Of a stretch of DNA of 64,000 bases, positions 7,771 to 15,365 are shown piece by piece (position 1 is the first letter of the stretch; every line of letters begins with the position of its first letter). Where the stretch lies: assembly GCA_003216275.1 (NCBI GenBank), contig QCJC01000001.1, forward strand, positions 1 to 64,000, given 5' to 3'. The notes beneath the pieces were generated by a model. That model was not told the DNA's origin and ran no database searches. It saw only the letters and a list, made by a program, of their open reading frames with translations. The position numbers and the translations under genes were made by a program. The stretch is from Prochlorococcus sp. AG-402-P18. Lineage in GTDB: Bacteria > Cyanobacteriota > Cyanobacteriia > PCC-6307 > Cyanobiaceae.

Positions 7771-8046
7771 ATGCTCATTTGTAAAGTTCTCAAACCACTT
7801 GTCTCAACCAATCGTATCCCAGGCTTTGAACATAAGCATTTACAGGTTGTATTAGATGGTAGCTCAAAAAAAGTTGCTGTTGATGCTGTTGGATGTAAAC
7901 CAGATGATTGGGTTATATGTGTAGGAAGTTCTGCTGCTCGAGAAGCTGCTGGAAGTAAGTCTTATCCGAGTGATTTAACTATTGTTGGAATTATTGATCA
8001 TTGGGATCCAGAGACACAACAACAGCTTTCCGGAGGAGCAAAATAA
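7771..8046 (+). CDS. csoS4A: Carboxysome vertex protein CsoS4A
   Basis: BMV/EutN-CcmL family protein. Its pentamers cap the vertices of the icosahedral shell. It has 91 residues, the usual size. The fold's hallmarks are visible: N-terminal strand MLICKVLKPLVST, the substrate-like loop VAVDAVGCKPDDWV, GSSAAREA, and the C-terminal TIVGIIDHWD. The ATG immediately follows the csoSCA stop, and its own stop overlaps the csoS4B start in a TAATG junction. This implies translational coupling of the two minor vertex proteins. Confidence 0.96.
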   Translation: MLICKVLKPLVSTNRIPGFEHKHLQVVLDGSSKKVAVDAVGCKPDDWVICVGSSAAREAAGSKSYPSDLTIVGIIDHWDPETQQQLSGGAK

Positions 8047-8297
8047 TGGAGATCATGAAAGTTATGGGGCGCTTGGTTTGTACACAGAGAGTGGAAGGGT
8101 TGGGACATATGCATTTAAGAATATTGTGTAATAGCAAAGGTAAAAGACTTGTTGCTGTTGATCCTGTCGGTGCGAGAGAAGGGAATTGGGTATTTACAGC
8201 AACAGGAACTGCAGCGAGGTGGGCCTGTCCAGACCCCAATGTTCAAACGGATTTAACTATTGGAGGGATTATTGATAATTGGTTGCCTGATGATTAG
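8046..8297 (+). CDS. csoS4B: Carboxysome vertex protein CsoS4B
   Basis: Second pentameric vertex protein, paralogous to CsoS4A. I chose the ATG at 8046-8048, which overlaps the csoS4A stop and gives 83 residues starting MEIMKVMGRLV. The open frame extends 45 bases further upstream to 8001, but that part lies inside csoS4A and does not resemble the family. Family elements are VAVDPVGAREGNWV, TGTAARWA and the C-terminal TIGGIIDNW. The spacing to csoS1E is 45 bases. Confidence 0.95.
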   Translation: MEIMKVMGRLVCTQRVEGLGHMHLRILCNSKGKRLVAVDPVGAREGNWVFTATGTAARWACPDPNVQTDLTIGGIIDNWLPDD

Positions 8298-8342
8298 TTT
8301 GACAACTGTTCAATAAATCTAATTGTATAAGATACTAAATCC

Positions 8343-8891
8343 ATGCCTACACCTTCAAAACGTCAATCTAAAACTAGTAGTAAAAATGCTAATCCTCAAA
8401 ATCAGGTAGTTGATGTTACTCCTCTTACTTCAGGAGATAAACCAAAGACTTCTGCAAAGATAGAGCCTTCATCCGCTGATAATTTGTCTAATACTAAAAG
8501 AACAATGGTTGATAAAGCTATTCCCAATAGATATGGGGGGGATGGATCATTTAAACCTCCAATAGGAAAAAATGAAGGTATTCAAATTAATTCAAATTCT
8601 GGTAATGCCTTAGGAATGATTGAAACACGTGGTCTGGTACCAGCAATAGAAGCGGCCGATGCAATGACAAAAGCAGCTGAGGTCAATTTGATTGTCAAGG
8701 AACTTGTTGGAGGTGGATATGTAACTGTAATGGTTAGAGGTGAAACTGGAGCAGTGAATGCTTCTGTTCGGGCTGGTGCTGATGCTTGCGAACGTGTGGG
8801 TGATGGGTTGGTTGCTGCGCATATTATTGCCCGTCCACATATTGAAGTTGAGCCAGCTTTAATAGGAAGTGGTGTTACAAGGAGAAGCTAA
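8343..8891 (+). CDS. csoS1E: Shell protein CsoS1E: CsoS1-like BMC domain with a long disordered N-terminal tail
   Basis: The C-terminal half (from about residue 88) is a BMC-H domain almost identical to CsoS1. I count 7 differences over 85 aligned residues (CsoS1 9-93), and the pore loop VGGGYVTV is conserved. The first 87 residues are a Ser/Lys/Asn-rich, low-complexity tail with a basic start (PSKRQSKTSSK) and a glycine-rich RYGGDGSFKPPIG segment just before the domain. This matches CsoS1E, a minor shell paralogue described in low-light Prochlorococcus and marine Synechococcus. Codons differ from csoS1 at many synonymous sites and are AT-ending, which fits lower expression and an old duplication. 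What the tail binds is not known to me. Confidence 0.88.
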   Translation: MPTPSKRQSKTSSKNANPQNQVVDVTPLTSGDKPKTSAKIEPSSADNLSNTKRTMVDKAIPNRYGGDGSFKPPIGKNEGIQINSNSGNALGMIETRGLVPAIEAADAMTKAAEVNLIVKELVGGGYVTVMVRGETGAVNASVRAGADACERVGDGLVAAHIIARPHIEVEPALIGSGVTRRS

Positions 8892-8964
8892 TTCATTTTT
8901 GATTTATAAAGTATTTATTCAATGAATTCATAATGTAGTAGTTTTTAGAAAAGTATTTTTTTCT

Positions 8965-9219
8965 ATGGAAGGATGGAGGCATAAAAATAGACCCGAGTGC
9001 CTTGAAAAAAGGTTCGAGTTTGAATCTTACGAAAAAACTAGAGATTTTCTTGATGCTTTGGGAGATTTCTGTGAAAAAATAAATCGTTTCCCAGATATAA
9101 GTTTTGGAAAAACTTACGCAAACATTACAATTAGGCCTTTAGAAAATATGGAAAAAGAAGCAATATCAAAAATTGATCATGAATTTGCTGAAAAAATAGA
9201 TTTGCTAATCATTGAATGA
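8965..9219 (+). CDS. Alpha-carboxysome RuBisCO assembly factor acRAF (PCD-like)
   Basis: Small 84-residue protein of the pterin-4a-carbinolamine dehydratase-like fold (MEGWRHKNRPECLEKRFEF, then the SYEKTRDFLDALGDFCEK helix and a DISFGKTYANITI strand). The dehydratase catalytic His-His motif of true PCD enzymes is not evident. In alpha-carboxysome clusters this PCD-like protein is known as acRAF, a chaperone that helps assemble the RuBisCO L8 core. Position as the last plus-strand gene of the cso cluster supports this. It converges on the next gene with only 7 bases between. Confidence 0.85.
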   Translation: MEGWRHKNRPECLEKRFEFESYEKTRDFLDALGDFCEKINRFPDISFGKTYANITIRPLENMEKEAISKIDHEFAEKIDLLIIE

Positions 9220-9226
9220 GGCAGAA

Positions 9227-9457
9227 TTAATCTTCATCTTTGGGTTGTTCCAGATCTCTTTTGATTAGTGCCATTAAGTAAGAGGGAGTCTTGTATCTTC
9301 CTGGTAAACATCGATTGAGAGTTTCTAGGTGACTCCAGCACACAGTCCTTTGAATTTGATCAGCTGTTCGACCTTGTTGCAAGAGCCTTCTAAGGGCTTT
9401 GCAGTAAAGAGGGTATCCAGCCTCTAGTTCGCCAATAGTCAACTTGGCAGTGGCCAT
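9227..9457 (-). CDS. DUF3136 family small cyanobacterial protein
   Basis: 76-residue soluble protein beginning MATAKLTIGELEAGYPLYCKAL. It has a helical middle (LLQQGRTADQIQRTVCWSHL) and an arginine/lysine-rich end. I recognise it as the DUF3136 family, which is restricted to marine picocyanobacteria and often found next to the cso cluster. No function is known. The 'RTADQIQRTVCWSHLETLN' portion could be a helix-turn-helix, but this is only an impression. It is transcribed toward acRAF, and I see no terminator in the 7-base gap. Confidence 0.75.
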   Translation of the reverse strand: MATAKLTIGELEAGYPLYCKALRRLLQQGRTADQIQRTVCWSHLETLNRCLPGRYKTPSYLMALIKRDLEQPKDED

Positions 9458-9543
9458 TGTTTATCGCGAATCAATTATCAATTTAGACAATAATGGGGCC
9501 AATTAGCAAAGTGGTGGAATTCTATTTAGTCACAATTTTGTCT

Positions 9544-9951
9544 TTACTTCTTATTCCCTAGCCAAGCGATGCAGTCTATTTCGATTTTCCCTCCTTTTGG
9601 AAGATTGGATACTTCTATACAAGCTCTTGCTGGACTGCAATTATTACCAAAGGCTTCTGCATAAATTTCATTCACTGTTGCGAAATTATTCAGATCAGTT
9701 AAATAAATCGTTGTTTTTACTACATCTGAACTCTTGCCACCAGCGGCTTGAACTACGGCTAAGAGATTTTTTAAAACTTGTCTAGTTTCTTCTTCTATTT
9801 TGCCATTCCCAACCATTTCCCCATTAATTGGATCCAAAGCAATTTGTCCAGAACAGTACAACCAGTTTTCAACTAAAATAGCTTGGTTATACGGACCAAC
9901 TGGTTCAGGGGCTGATTTTGTTTCGATTGGCTCTAAATCTGAACTTTTCAT
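9544..9951 (-). CDS. ridA: RidA family 2-iminobutanoate/2-iminopropanoate deaminase
   Basis: RidA (YjgF/YER057c/UK114) enzymes hydrolyse reactive enamine/imine intermediates released by PLP enzymes such as threonine dehydratase, preventing damage. The 135-residue length is typical. Motifs seen are PVGPYNQA near residues 17-24, YCSGQIALDP at 32-41, and the substrate-binding arginine in SPARACIEV (Arg109), followed by GGKIEIDCIAW. A short acidic/lysine N-terminal extension precedes the core. The gene is 44 bases downstream of gloB on the same strand, so the two may be co-transcribed. Confidence 0.93.
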   Translation of the reverse strand: MKSSDLEPIETKSAPEPVGPYNQAILVENWLYCSGQIALDPINGEMVGNGKIEEETRQVLKNLLAVVQAAGGKSSDVVKTTIYLTDLNNFATVNEIYAEAFGNNCSPARACIEVSNLPKGGKIEIDCIAWLGNKK

Positions 9952-9995
9952 GAATGAGTATATTTCGGTTAAGAAATTTTATAGCAAACAAGAAT

Positions 9996-10751
9996 TTAAC
10001 ATTTCCAATTATCTTTATGTCTTCGGAGCTTTGAAAATTCCTCGATATTTTTTGCTCTTAAAAATAAATTAGTTTCTCTTTCTTCTGAGATTGTTGATGG
10101 AAGACTAGGTATTTTCTTCTTGCGTTTATGCTTGACAAGATTTAATCTTTCAATAATAGATATATTGTTAGACTCTAGCGACAATGCCCATTGTAAATTA
10201 TTTTCTGTATATTCATGAGCTGAATAAACTTTAGTATCACCAGGGAGAGCATTAAGTTTATTTAAACTTTCAAACATTTGAGCTGGTGTTCCTTCTAGTA
10301 AGCGACCACAACCCCCTCCAAATAAAGTGTCACCAGGGAATAATATATTATATTTTGAATTTTTTTTTGATATATAAAAGGCTATATGATTATTAGTGTG
10401 TCCATTCACCTCTATTACTTTGATTTTACTATCCATTAAATGAAAAGTATCATTATTTTTTACTGACAATGTTTGAAATGGAATTCTTTCAAAATCCTTT
10501 TTGGAAGCAATAATTTTTGCATCAGGCCATCTTTTTATTAAGTCTTTAGTTCCACCAATATGATCCTCATGATGGTGAGTTTGGAGAATGGCTTTTAGAG
10601 ATAGCCCTTTATTAAGGATCCATTCCTTTACGGGTTTTGAAATAGAAGGGTCTACCACTACTGCATTGCAATTGTGTACCCATACCCATACGATATTGTC
10701 CTCTAAGACAGTAATTGGGTGAATAATGAATTCGCTTTTTTTGTCTGACAT
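9996..10751 (-). CDS. gloB: Hydroxyacylglutathione hydrolase (glyoxalase II)
   Basis: Metallo-beta-lactamase-fold hydrolase that converts S-lactoylglutathione to lactate and glutathione in methylglyoxal detoxification. The metal site THHHEDHIGG (His59, His61, Asp63, His64) is intact. Further ligands lie in EVNGHTNNHIAF and in FPGDTLFGGGCGR, and the substrate-binding SAHEYTENNL is present. It has 251 residues, the normal bacterial length, and a basic C-terminal glutathione-binding region. Glutathione reductase and a GST-like gene lie further along the window (16.8-19.5 kb), consistent with a glutathione-based economy. Confidence 0.93.
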   Translation of the reverse strand: MSDKKSEFIIHPITVLEDNIVWVWVHNCNAVVVDPSISKPVKEWILNKGLSLKAILQTHHHEDHIGGTKDLIKRWPDAKIIASKKDFERIPFQTLSVKNNDTFHLMDSKIKVIEVNGHTNNHIAFYISKKNSKYNILFPGDTLFGGGCGRLLEGTPAQMFESLNKLNALPGDTKVYSAHEYTENNLQWALSLESNNISIIERLNLVKHKRKKKIPSLPSTISEERETNLFLRAKNIEEFSKLRRHKDNWKC

Positions 10752-10801
10752 TGCTTATTCAGTAACTGGAATAGGTAGATTCAACTTCAATAGTTTTTGA
10801 C

Positions 10802-11452
10802 ATGTTCACTGTTGCATTAGCTAAAGGAGCCTTATTGCATGAATCAGTCTCAACTTTTCAGAATGTTGGACTTGATTTCTCTGCTGTTTTAAAAGATAGC
10901 AATCGTCAATTGATGGTTCCTTCTGTTTGTGGACGTGCTAGGGCTCTTTTAGTGCGCAATAGCGATGTTCCTGTCTATGTGGCCTATGGACAGGCTCAAT
11001 TAGGGATAGTTGGATTTGATGTCTTGCAAGAGCAGAAATTGCAGGTAGCAAATTTGGTCGACCTTGGATTTGGAACTTGCCATATGTCGGTTGCTGTTAA
11101 ATCGAGCAGTGGTTATTTAAGCGCTTCCGAACTGCCCCCGAATTGTCGAGTGGCAAGTAAATTTACAAATTGTGCAAAGAAATTTTTTGATCAAATTGAT
11201 TTACCTGTACAACTAGTCCATTTAAGTGGATCGGTTGAATTAGGACCCATAACAGGCATGGCAGAAGCAATCGTCGATTTAGTCGCGACTGGTCGTACTC
11301 TTAGAGATAATGGATTAGTAGAAATTGAAGAATTATTTAAATCAACAGCGCGTCTTGTAGGCCATCCACTTTCTCTAAGATTAGATATGGGAACCCTTCA
11401 AGAAGTTATTGATTTAATTCAAAACCAATCTTTGACAAAAACAATTTCCTAA
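10802..11452 (+). CDS. hisG: ATP phosphoribosyltransferase, short form (HisG)
   Basis: First committed step of histidine synthesis: ATP + PRPP to phosphoribosyl-ATP. At 216 residues it is the short HisG(S) type, which lacks the C-terminal regulatory domain and works as a hetero-octamer with HisZ. HisZ is not in this window. Motifs seen are [32 protein letters not shown], and the PRPP-binding [20 protein letters not shown]. The stop overlaps the start of the ABC transporter (TAATG). hisIE, another step of the pathway, is at 26.7-27.3 kb on the other strand. Confidence 0.94.
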   Translation: MFTVALAKGALLHESVSTFQNVGLDFSAVLKDSNRQLMVPSVCGRARALLVRNSDVPVYVAYGQAQLGIVGFDVLQEQKLQVANLVDLGFGTCHMSVAVKSSSGYLSASELPPNCRVASKFTNCAKKFFDQIDLPVQLVHLSGSVELGPITGMAEAIVDLVATGRTLRDNGLVEIEELFKSTARLVGHPLSLRLDMGTLQEVIDLIQNQSLTKTIS

Positions 11453-13248
11453 TGGCAAAAAATGATTTACGAAGAGTTAAAAAACTTGGGAGGTATTTGA
11501 AAAAGGAAAAAAGGCGTTTAATTTTGATACTTTTTATCTTAATACCAGTTGCTTTGGCGGGTGCAATTCAACCTCTTTTGGTTGGACAAGCTATTTCTGT
11601 ATTAAGAGGAGAAAATACACTTTCCTTCTTTGATAATCTTTCTAATGAAGTAGCGATAAAATTAATAGTTGGAATATTATTTATAACAGTAATACTTAGA
11701 CTTGGGCTGCAAGGATTTCAATCATACAATATTCAAGCTGTTGGGCAGAGACTTACAGCACGAATTAGGAATGATTTGTTTTCTCATTCTATGGCTTTAT
11801 CATTACGTTTCCATGACAAAATACCTGTTGGCAAATTACTTACAAGACTAACTAGTGATGTTGATGCTTTATCAGAGGTTTTCGGGAGTGGCGCTGTAGG
11901 AGTTTTAGCTGATTTCGTAAGTTTTATTGTTATATCAATTACTATGATCTTGATAGAATGGAGGTTGGGCTTTTTACTTTTAATAACACAAATACCAGTT
12001 ACTTTTTTTATACTTTGGTTACAAAAACGTTATCGTAAACAAAATTACAAAGTTAGAGAAGAATTGTCTCAATTAAATGCAAATTTTCAAGAAAATCTTC
12101 AAGGTTTAGAAGTTGTTCAAATGTTTAGAAGGCAACAAATAAATGGTCAAATTTTTTTTAAAACTGGGAGTAATTATAAAAATGCCGTAAACGGTACTAT
12201 TTTTTATGACAGCAGTATATCTGCTTTTATCGAGTGGGTTTCTTTGGCCGCAGTAGCTTTAGTTATTTCTTTAGGAGGATATATGGTGACAGCTGGATCT
12301 ATGGGATTAGGAACTCTCACAACATTTATATTATATTCACAAAGACTTTTTGAACCATTAAGGCAGCTAGCAGAGAGATTCACACAAATACAAGGAGGGT
12401 TGACAGCTGTTGAAAGAATAAGCGAGTTGTTTGAGGAGAAAATTGAAATTTATGATCAAATTTCTACATTGCCATTAACTAGCAATAAAATAAAAGCAAC
12501 ATATAATTTATTAGGTGAAGTTGTATTCGAGAACGTTAGTTTTTTTTATAGAGAAGACGAACCAATTATAAATGATTTAAGTTTTGATATTAAACCAGGC
12601 GAACATATTGCACTTGTTGGTCCAACTGGATCAGGTAAGACTACCTTGATTAGGCTTTTATGCAGATTATATGAGCCCCAAACTGGCAATATTTTCCTTG
12701 ATGGTCAAAATATAAAAAACATACCTATTCAAGCATTACGTAAACAATTAGGCGTTGTTCTTCAGGATACTTTCCTGTTTAGTGGGAATGTCTCTGATAA
12801 TCTTCGTTTAGATTCTTCAATAGATAGTCAGCGGTTGAAAAATATATGTAGTGACTTAGGACTTGACAGTTTATTAAAAAAATTACCTAATGGATTGGAA
12901 ACTTATATTAGAGAAAGAGGGGGTAATCTTTCATCTGGTGAGAGACAGCTTTTGTCTATTGCTAGAGTAGCGATAAGAGATCCAAAAGTATTAATTATGG
13001 ATGAGGCAACTGCCTTCATGGATCCTTCTACCGAAGCAACTTTGCAACGAGATCTAGATAGATTATTAGAGAAAAGGACAGCACTTGTGATTGCTCATAG
13101 ACTAGCAACAATAGAAAATTCTGATCGAATACTCGTTATGAGAAAAGGTCGGTTAATAGAACAAGGAACTCATAAAGAGTTAAGAAATTTAGGTGGACTT
13201 TATTCTCAACTTGCGGATTTGCAAGAAAGAGGTCTAACTACAATGTAA
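11452..13248 (+). CDS. ABC exporter, fused membrane and ATPase domains (MsbA/MdlB type)
   Basis: Half-transporter of 598 residues that should homodimerise in the inner membrane and export a lipid or drug-like substrate. The N-terminal ABC-transporter type 1 membrane domain (about 1-330) has six hydrophobic segments. The ATPase domain (about 355-598) has Walker A GPTGSGKTT, Q-loop VVLQDTFLF, signature NLSSGERQ, Walker B VLIMDEAT and the switch histidine in VIAHRLATI. All catalytic residues are present. It is translationally coupled to hisG by a 1-base overlap and followed closely by the acetyltransferase. The substrate cannot be read from sequence. Confidence 0.92.
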   Translation: MAKNDLRRVKKLGRYLKKEKRRLILILFILIPVALAGAIQPLLVGQAISVLRGENTLSFFDNLSNEVAIKLIVGILFITVILRLGLQGFQSYNIQAVGQRLTARIRNDLFSHSMALSLRFHDKIPVGKLLTRLTSDVDALSEVFGSGAVGVLADFVSFIVISITMILIEWRLGFLLLITQIPVTFFILWLQKRYRKQNYKVREELSQLNANFQENLQGLEVVQMFRRQQINGQIFFKTGSNYKNAVNGTIFYDSSISAFIEWVSLAAVALVISLGGYMVTAGSMGLGTLTTFILYSQRLFEPLRQLAERFTQIQGGLTAVERISELFEEKIEIYDQISTLPLTSNKIKATYNLLGEVVFENVSFFYREDEPIINDLSFDIKPGEHIALVGPTGSGKTTLIRLLCRLYEPQTGNIFLDGQNIKNIPIQALRKQLGVVLQDTFLFSGNVSDNLRLDSSIDSQRLKNICSDLGLDSLLKKLPNGLETYIRERGGNLSSGERQLLSIARVAIRDPKVLIMDEATAFMDPSTEATLQRDLDRLLEKRTALVIAHRLATIENSDRILVMRKGRLIEQGTHKELRNLGGLYSQLADLQERGLTTM

Positions 13249-13261
13249 TTGGTATTAATTT

Positions 13262-13807
13262 ATGCTTAATATAGGATCTAAAAAATCAAGGTGGTCTTCA
13301 GGATGGAAAAAGGAAAATACACTCTCAAATGAAATTTTAAAAAATATATATGGAGATCAAGCTATTCAATATTTTAACGAAGATAATCCCATCCCTTTTG
13401 TATTTAGCGATTCAAAATCTTTTGATTTAATTGAGCTTGAGCAACTTCTTCAAGCTGTTGGTTGGGGTAGAAGACCTCTTCGTAGAGTAAAGAGAGCAAT
13501 CGATAATAGTTTGCTTAAAGTTGGCTTGTGGCAACATGACACTAAATTCCCAAGGTTAATTGGTTTTGCTAGATGCACTGGTGATGGAGTGATTGATGCA
13601 ACAATTTGGGATGTGGCCATTAATCCTGTATACCAAGGCACTGGTCTAGGAAAAGAACTTATGTCTTACTTAATGAATAGATTGAAAAATTTAGGAATTA
13701 AAAGAGTAACTTTATTTGCTGATGCTGATGTGATTACTTTTTATAAAAGACAAGGTTGGATTTTAGAGCCAAGAGGTAGTAAATGTGCTTTTTGGTATTC
13801 AAACTGA
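13262..13807 (+). CDS. GNAT family N-acetyltransferase (Ycf52-like)
   Basis: 181-residue protein with an N-terminal 60 residues of low conservation. It then has ELEQLLQAVGWGRRPLRRV and a GNAT core containing the acetyl-CoA binding signature NPVYQGTGLGKEL and the terminal GWILEPRG strand. The WGRRPLRR stretch is characteristic of the cyanobacterial and plastid Ycf52/GNAT group. The substrate is unknown. It lies 13 bases downstream of the ABC exporter and probably belongs to the hisG operon. It faces the convergent glycosyltransferase gene 23 bases away, with a weak AT-rich dyad (TAAATA / TATTTA) between. Confidence 0.85.
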   Translation: MLNIGSKKSRWSSGWKKENTLSNEILKNIYGDQAIQYFNEDNPIPFVFSDSKSFDLIELEQLLQAVGWGRRPLRRVKRAIDNSLLKVGLWQHDTKFPRLIGFARCTGDGVIDATIWDVAINPVYQGTGLGKELMSYLMNRLKNLGIKRVTLFADADVITFYKRQGWILEPRGSKCAFWYSN

Positions 13808-13830
13808 TTGATTAAATAAGGACTATTTAA

Positions 13831-14535
13831 CTATGAATTGTATTCTTTTGATAATTTCTCAATGTCATAACCCTGTCTCCATTTTCTTCTTAATCTTGCA
13901 TTCTTTATAGCACGTTTGACTATGTTTTGATTAATCCATTTGACATTACTCGTAAATATATTTGCTTGTATACTTTTTATTTTGTTAGTTTTGCCTATTC
14001 TTATTATTAAATCGAGATCTTCCATTATATTTAATGGAGAGAATCCTCCTGAAATATAATAGAGATGTTTGTGTATTAACAAGCCTTGGTCACCATATGG
14101 CCTTTTTAAAAAATAACTCCTAAGTGCTACGGCCATTTCTAAAATTCTAAATTGAAGCTTTTTCTGTTTGATTTTAAAATCAAAGAACCATGCATAATGT
14201 TGTGATGATAATTTACTCATTATTTTTATTAGATTGATCACCCATCCTTTATCTAATCTACTATCTGCATGAATAAATAAAAGCCAATCTCCTTTAGCAT
14301 TGGAAGCTCCAATACTGAGTTGAGACCCTCTATTTGATTCAAGACTTTTTAGCACTTTAATACCTTCTATTTGTGCTATAGAAACAGTTAAATCTGTACT
14401 TCCTCCATCTACTATGTTTAAGTCAAGGTTGTAAGGCCAATCCCGTAAGTCAGCTAAAAGAAGAGGGAGGTTATTTGCCTCATTTAAAGTTGGTATGATG
14501 ACGCTGAGAGTTGGAAACTTTTGTAATTTATCCAT
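13831..14535 (-). CDS. Family 2 glycosyltransferase, TIGR04283 type (selenodomain/arsenosugar-associated)
   Basis: GT-A fold transferase of 234 residues. It starts LSVIIPTLNEANNLP, has the DGGSTDLT nucleotide-binding motif, IHADSRLDKGW with the metal-binding D-x-D-like aspartates, and PYGDQGLLI plus GGFSPLNIMEDLDL further on. This is the pattern of the TIGR04283 family ('transferase 2, rSAM/selenodomain-associated'). In some bacteria it accompanies arsenosugar or related small-molecule glycosylation. It overlaps the upstream gene by 52 bases, so the two are surely translated together. The acceptor is unknown. Confidence 0.85.
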   Translation of the reverse strand: MDKLQKFPTLSVIIPTLNEANNLPLLLADLRDWPYNLDLNIVDGGSTDLTVSIAQIEGIKVLKSLESNRGSQLSIGASNAKGDWLLFIHADSRLDKGWVINLIKIMSKLSSQHYAWFFDFKIKQKKLQFRILEMAVALRSYFLKRPYGDQGLLIHKHLYYISGGFSPLNIMEDLDLIIRIGKTNKIKSIQANIFTSNVKWINQNIVKRAIKNARLRRKWRQGYDIEKLSKEYNS

Positions 14536-15188
14536 GGTGATAAATCTATAAAGTTATCGAGATCATTTTGCTCTTGAAGTAGTTGATAATTTATTTGATT
14601 CAGCTCTGCCAACCGAATTGTTTCTTGAAAAACTTGATTGGTTCCCCATTTTATTCCAGAAAATGGCCATAAAAGTTGAGGATGTATGATTTCTTTTGAA
14701 AATCCGATTAGCCAATAGCCACCATCGGTTGATGGTCCTATAACCATTTCACTATGTTTAAGTATTTCTATTGCCTGAACTAGGTCTATCTGTGAGATTG
14801 TAGGCAAATCAGCTCCTATTAATACTATTGGGCTTGCTCTTTGGTCTGAAATAGTTCTTTCGGAGGAGGTCTTTAAAAACTGTCTTTTCATTTTAGTGCC
14901 TAGATTTCCTGAACCTTGAATTGCGACCTTTTCAATATTGTTCAAGCTTGCCCATCTTTTGGCTGCATTAATTCCAACTCCATCGATAGCAACTTTTATA
15001 TTTGCTAGACCCTTCTCTCGCAAATCTTTTACTACCGCAATCGTATGTAGTATTAGTTGTTCTTGGATCTTGGCTGCGTTTAGAGCTCCTATTTCTTTTG
15101 ACAAACGGCTTTTGCATCGATTTATGGCGGGCCACCTTGTCATTAAAACGATTGTTGGGTGATCAATTTGTACCATGCTCTGGCTCAT
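14484..15188 (-). CDS. TIGR04282/DUF2064 family nucleotidyl/glycosyltransferase-like protein
   Basis: 234-residue protein resembling DUF2064 (TIGR04282, 'transferase 1, rSAM/selenodomain-associated'), a nucleotidyltransferase/GT-A-like fold. Visible motifs are the N-terminal PTIVLMTRWPAINRCKSRL (a K-S-R-L element similar to CofC/MobA-type enzymes), LIGADLPTIS, and GPSTDGGYWLIGF. It is upstream of and overlaps the TIGR04283 gene by 52 bases, a pairing found in many bacteria. The start ATG at 15186-15188 is followed by two plausible internal starts (MSQSM), so the exact N terminus is uncertain by a few residues. Confidence 0.83.
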   Translation of the reverse strand: MSQSMVQIDHPTIVLMTRWPAINRCKSRLSKEIGALNAAKIQEQLILHTIAVVKDLREKGLANIKVAIDGVGINAAKRWASLNNIEKVAIQGSGNLGTKMKRQFLKTSSERTISDQRASPIVLIGADLPTISQIDLVQAIEILKHSEMVIGPSTDGGYWLIGFSKEIIHPQLLWPFSGIKWGTNQVFQETIRLAELNQINYQLLQEQNDLDNFIDLSPWINYKSFQLSASSYQL

Positions 15189-15365
15189 ATTCTGATTTGC
15201 ATTTCTCTTGTCCGAAGGACTTTAAGTTACTCTTGATTGAATCTAATTAATTTTTGTTCTGTAAAAAATAATTCTATCTTTTCTATCTTTTCGCTAATCC
15301 ATTGGCATGATTGTTTTTTTGGCTTTTGGGAAGTAATTTTCAGAATTTGATTCCCAAATTTAATA

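Noticed and set aside
8299-8336. Promoter for csoS1E (TTGACA at 8299-8304 with TATAAG at 8326-8331)
   Set aside because: The spacer is 21 bases, too long for a sigma-70 promoter, and the resulting transcript would start only about 5 bases before the ATG. Probably chance.
15189-15365. Possible replication origin next to dnaA
   Set aside because: No DnaA-box cluster, no AT-rich 13-mer-like repeats and no dnaN neighbour were seen. The AT-richness is ordinary for this genome.
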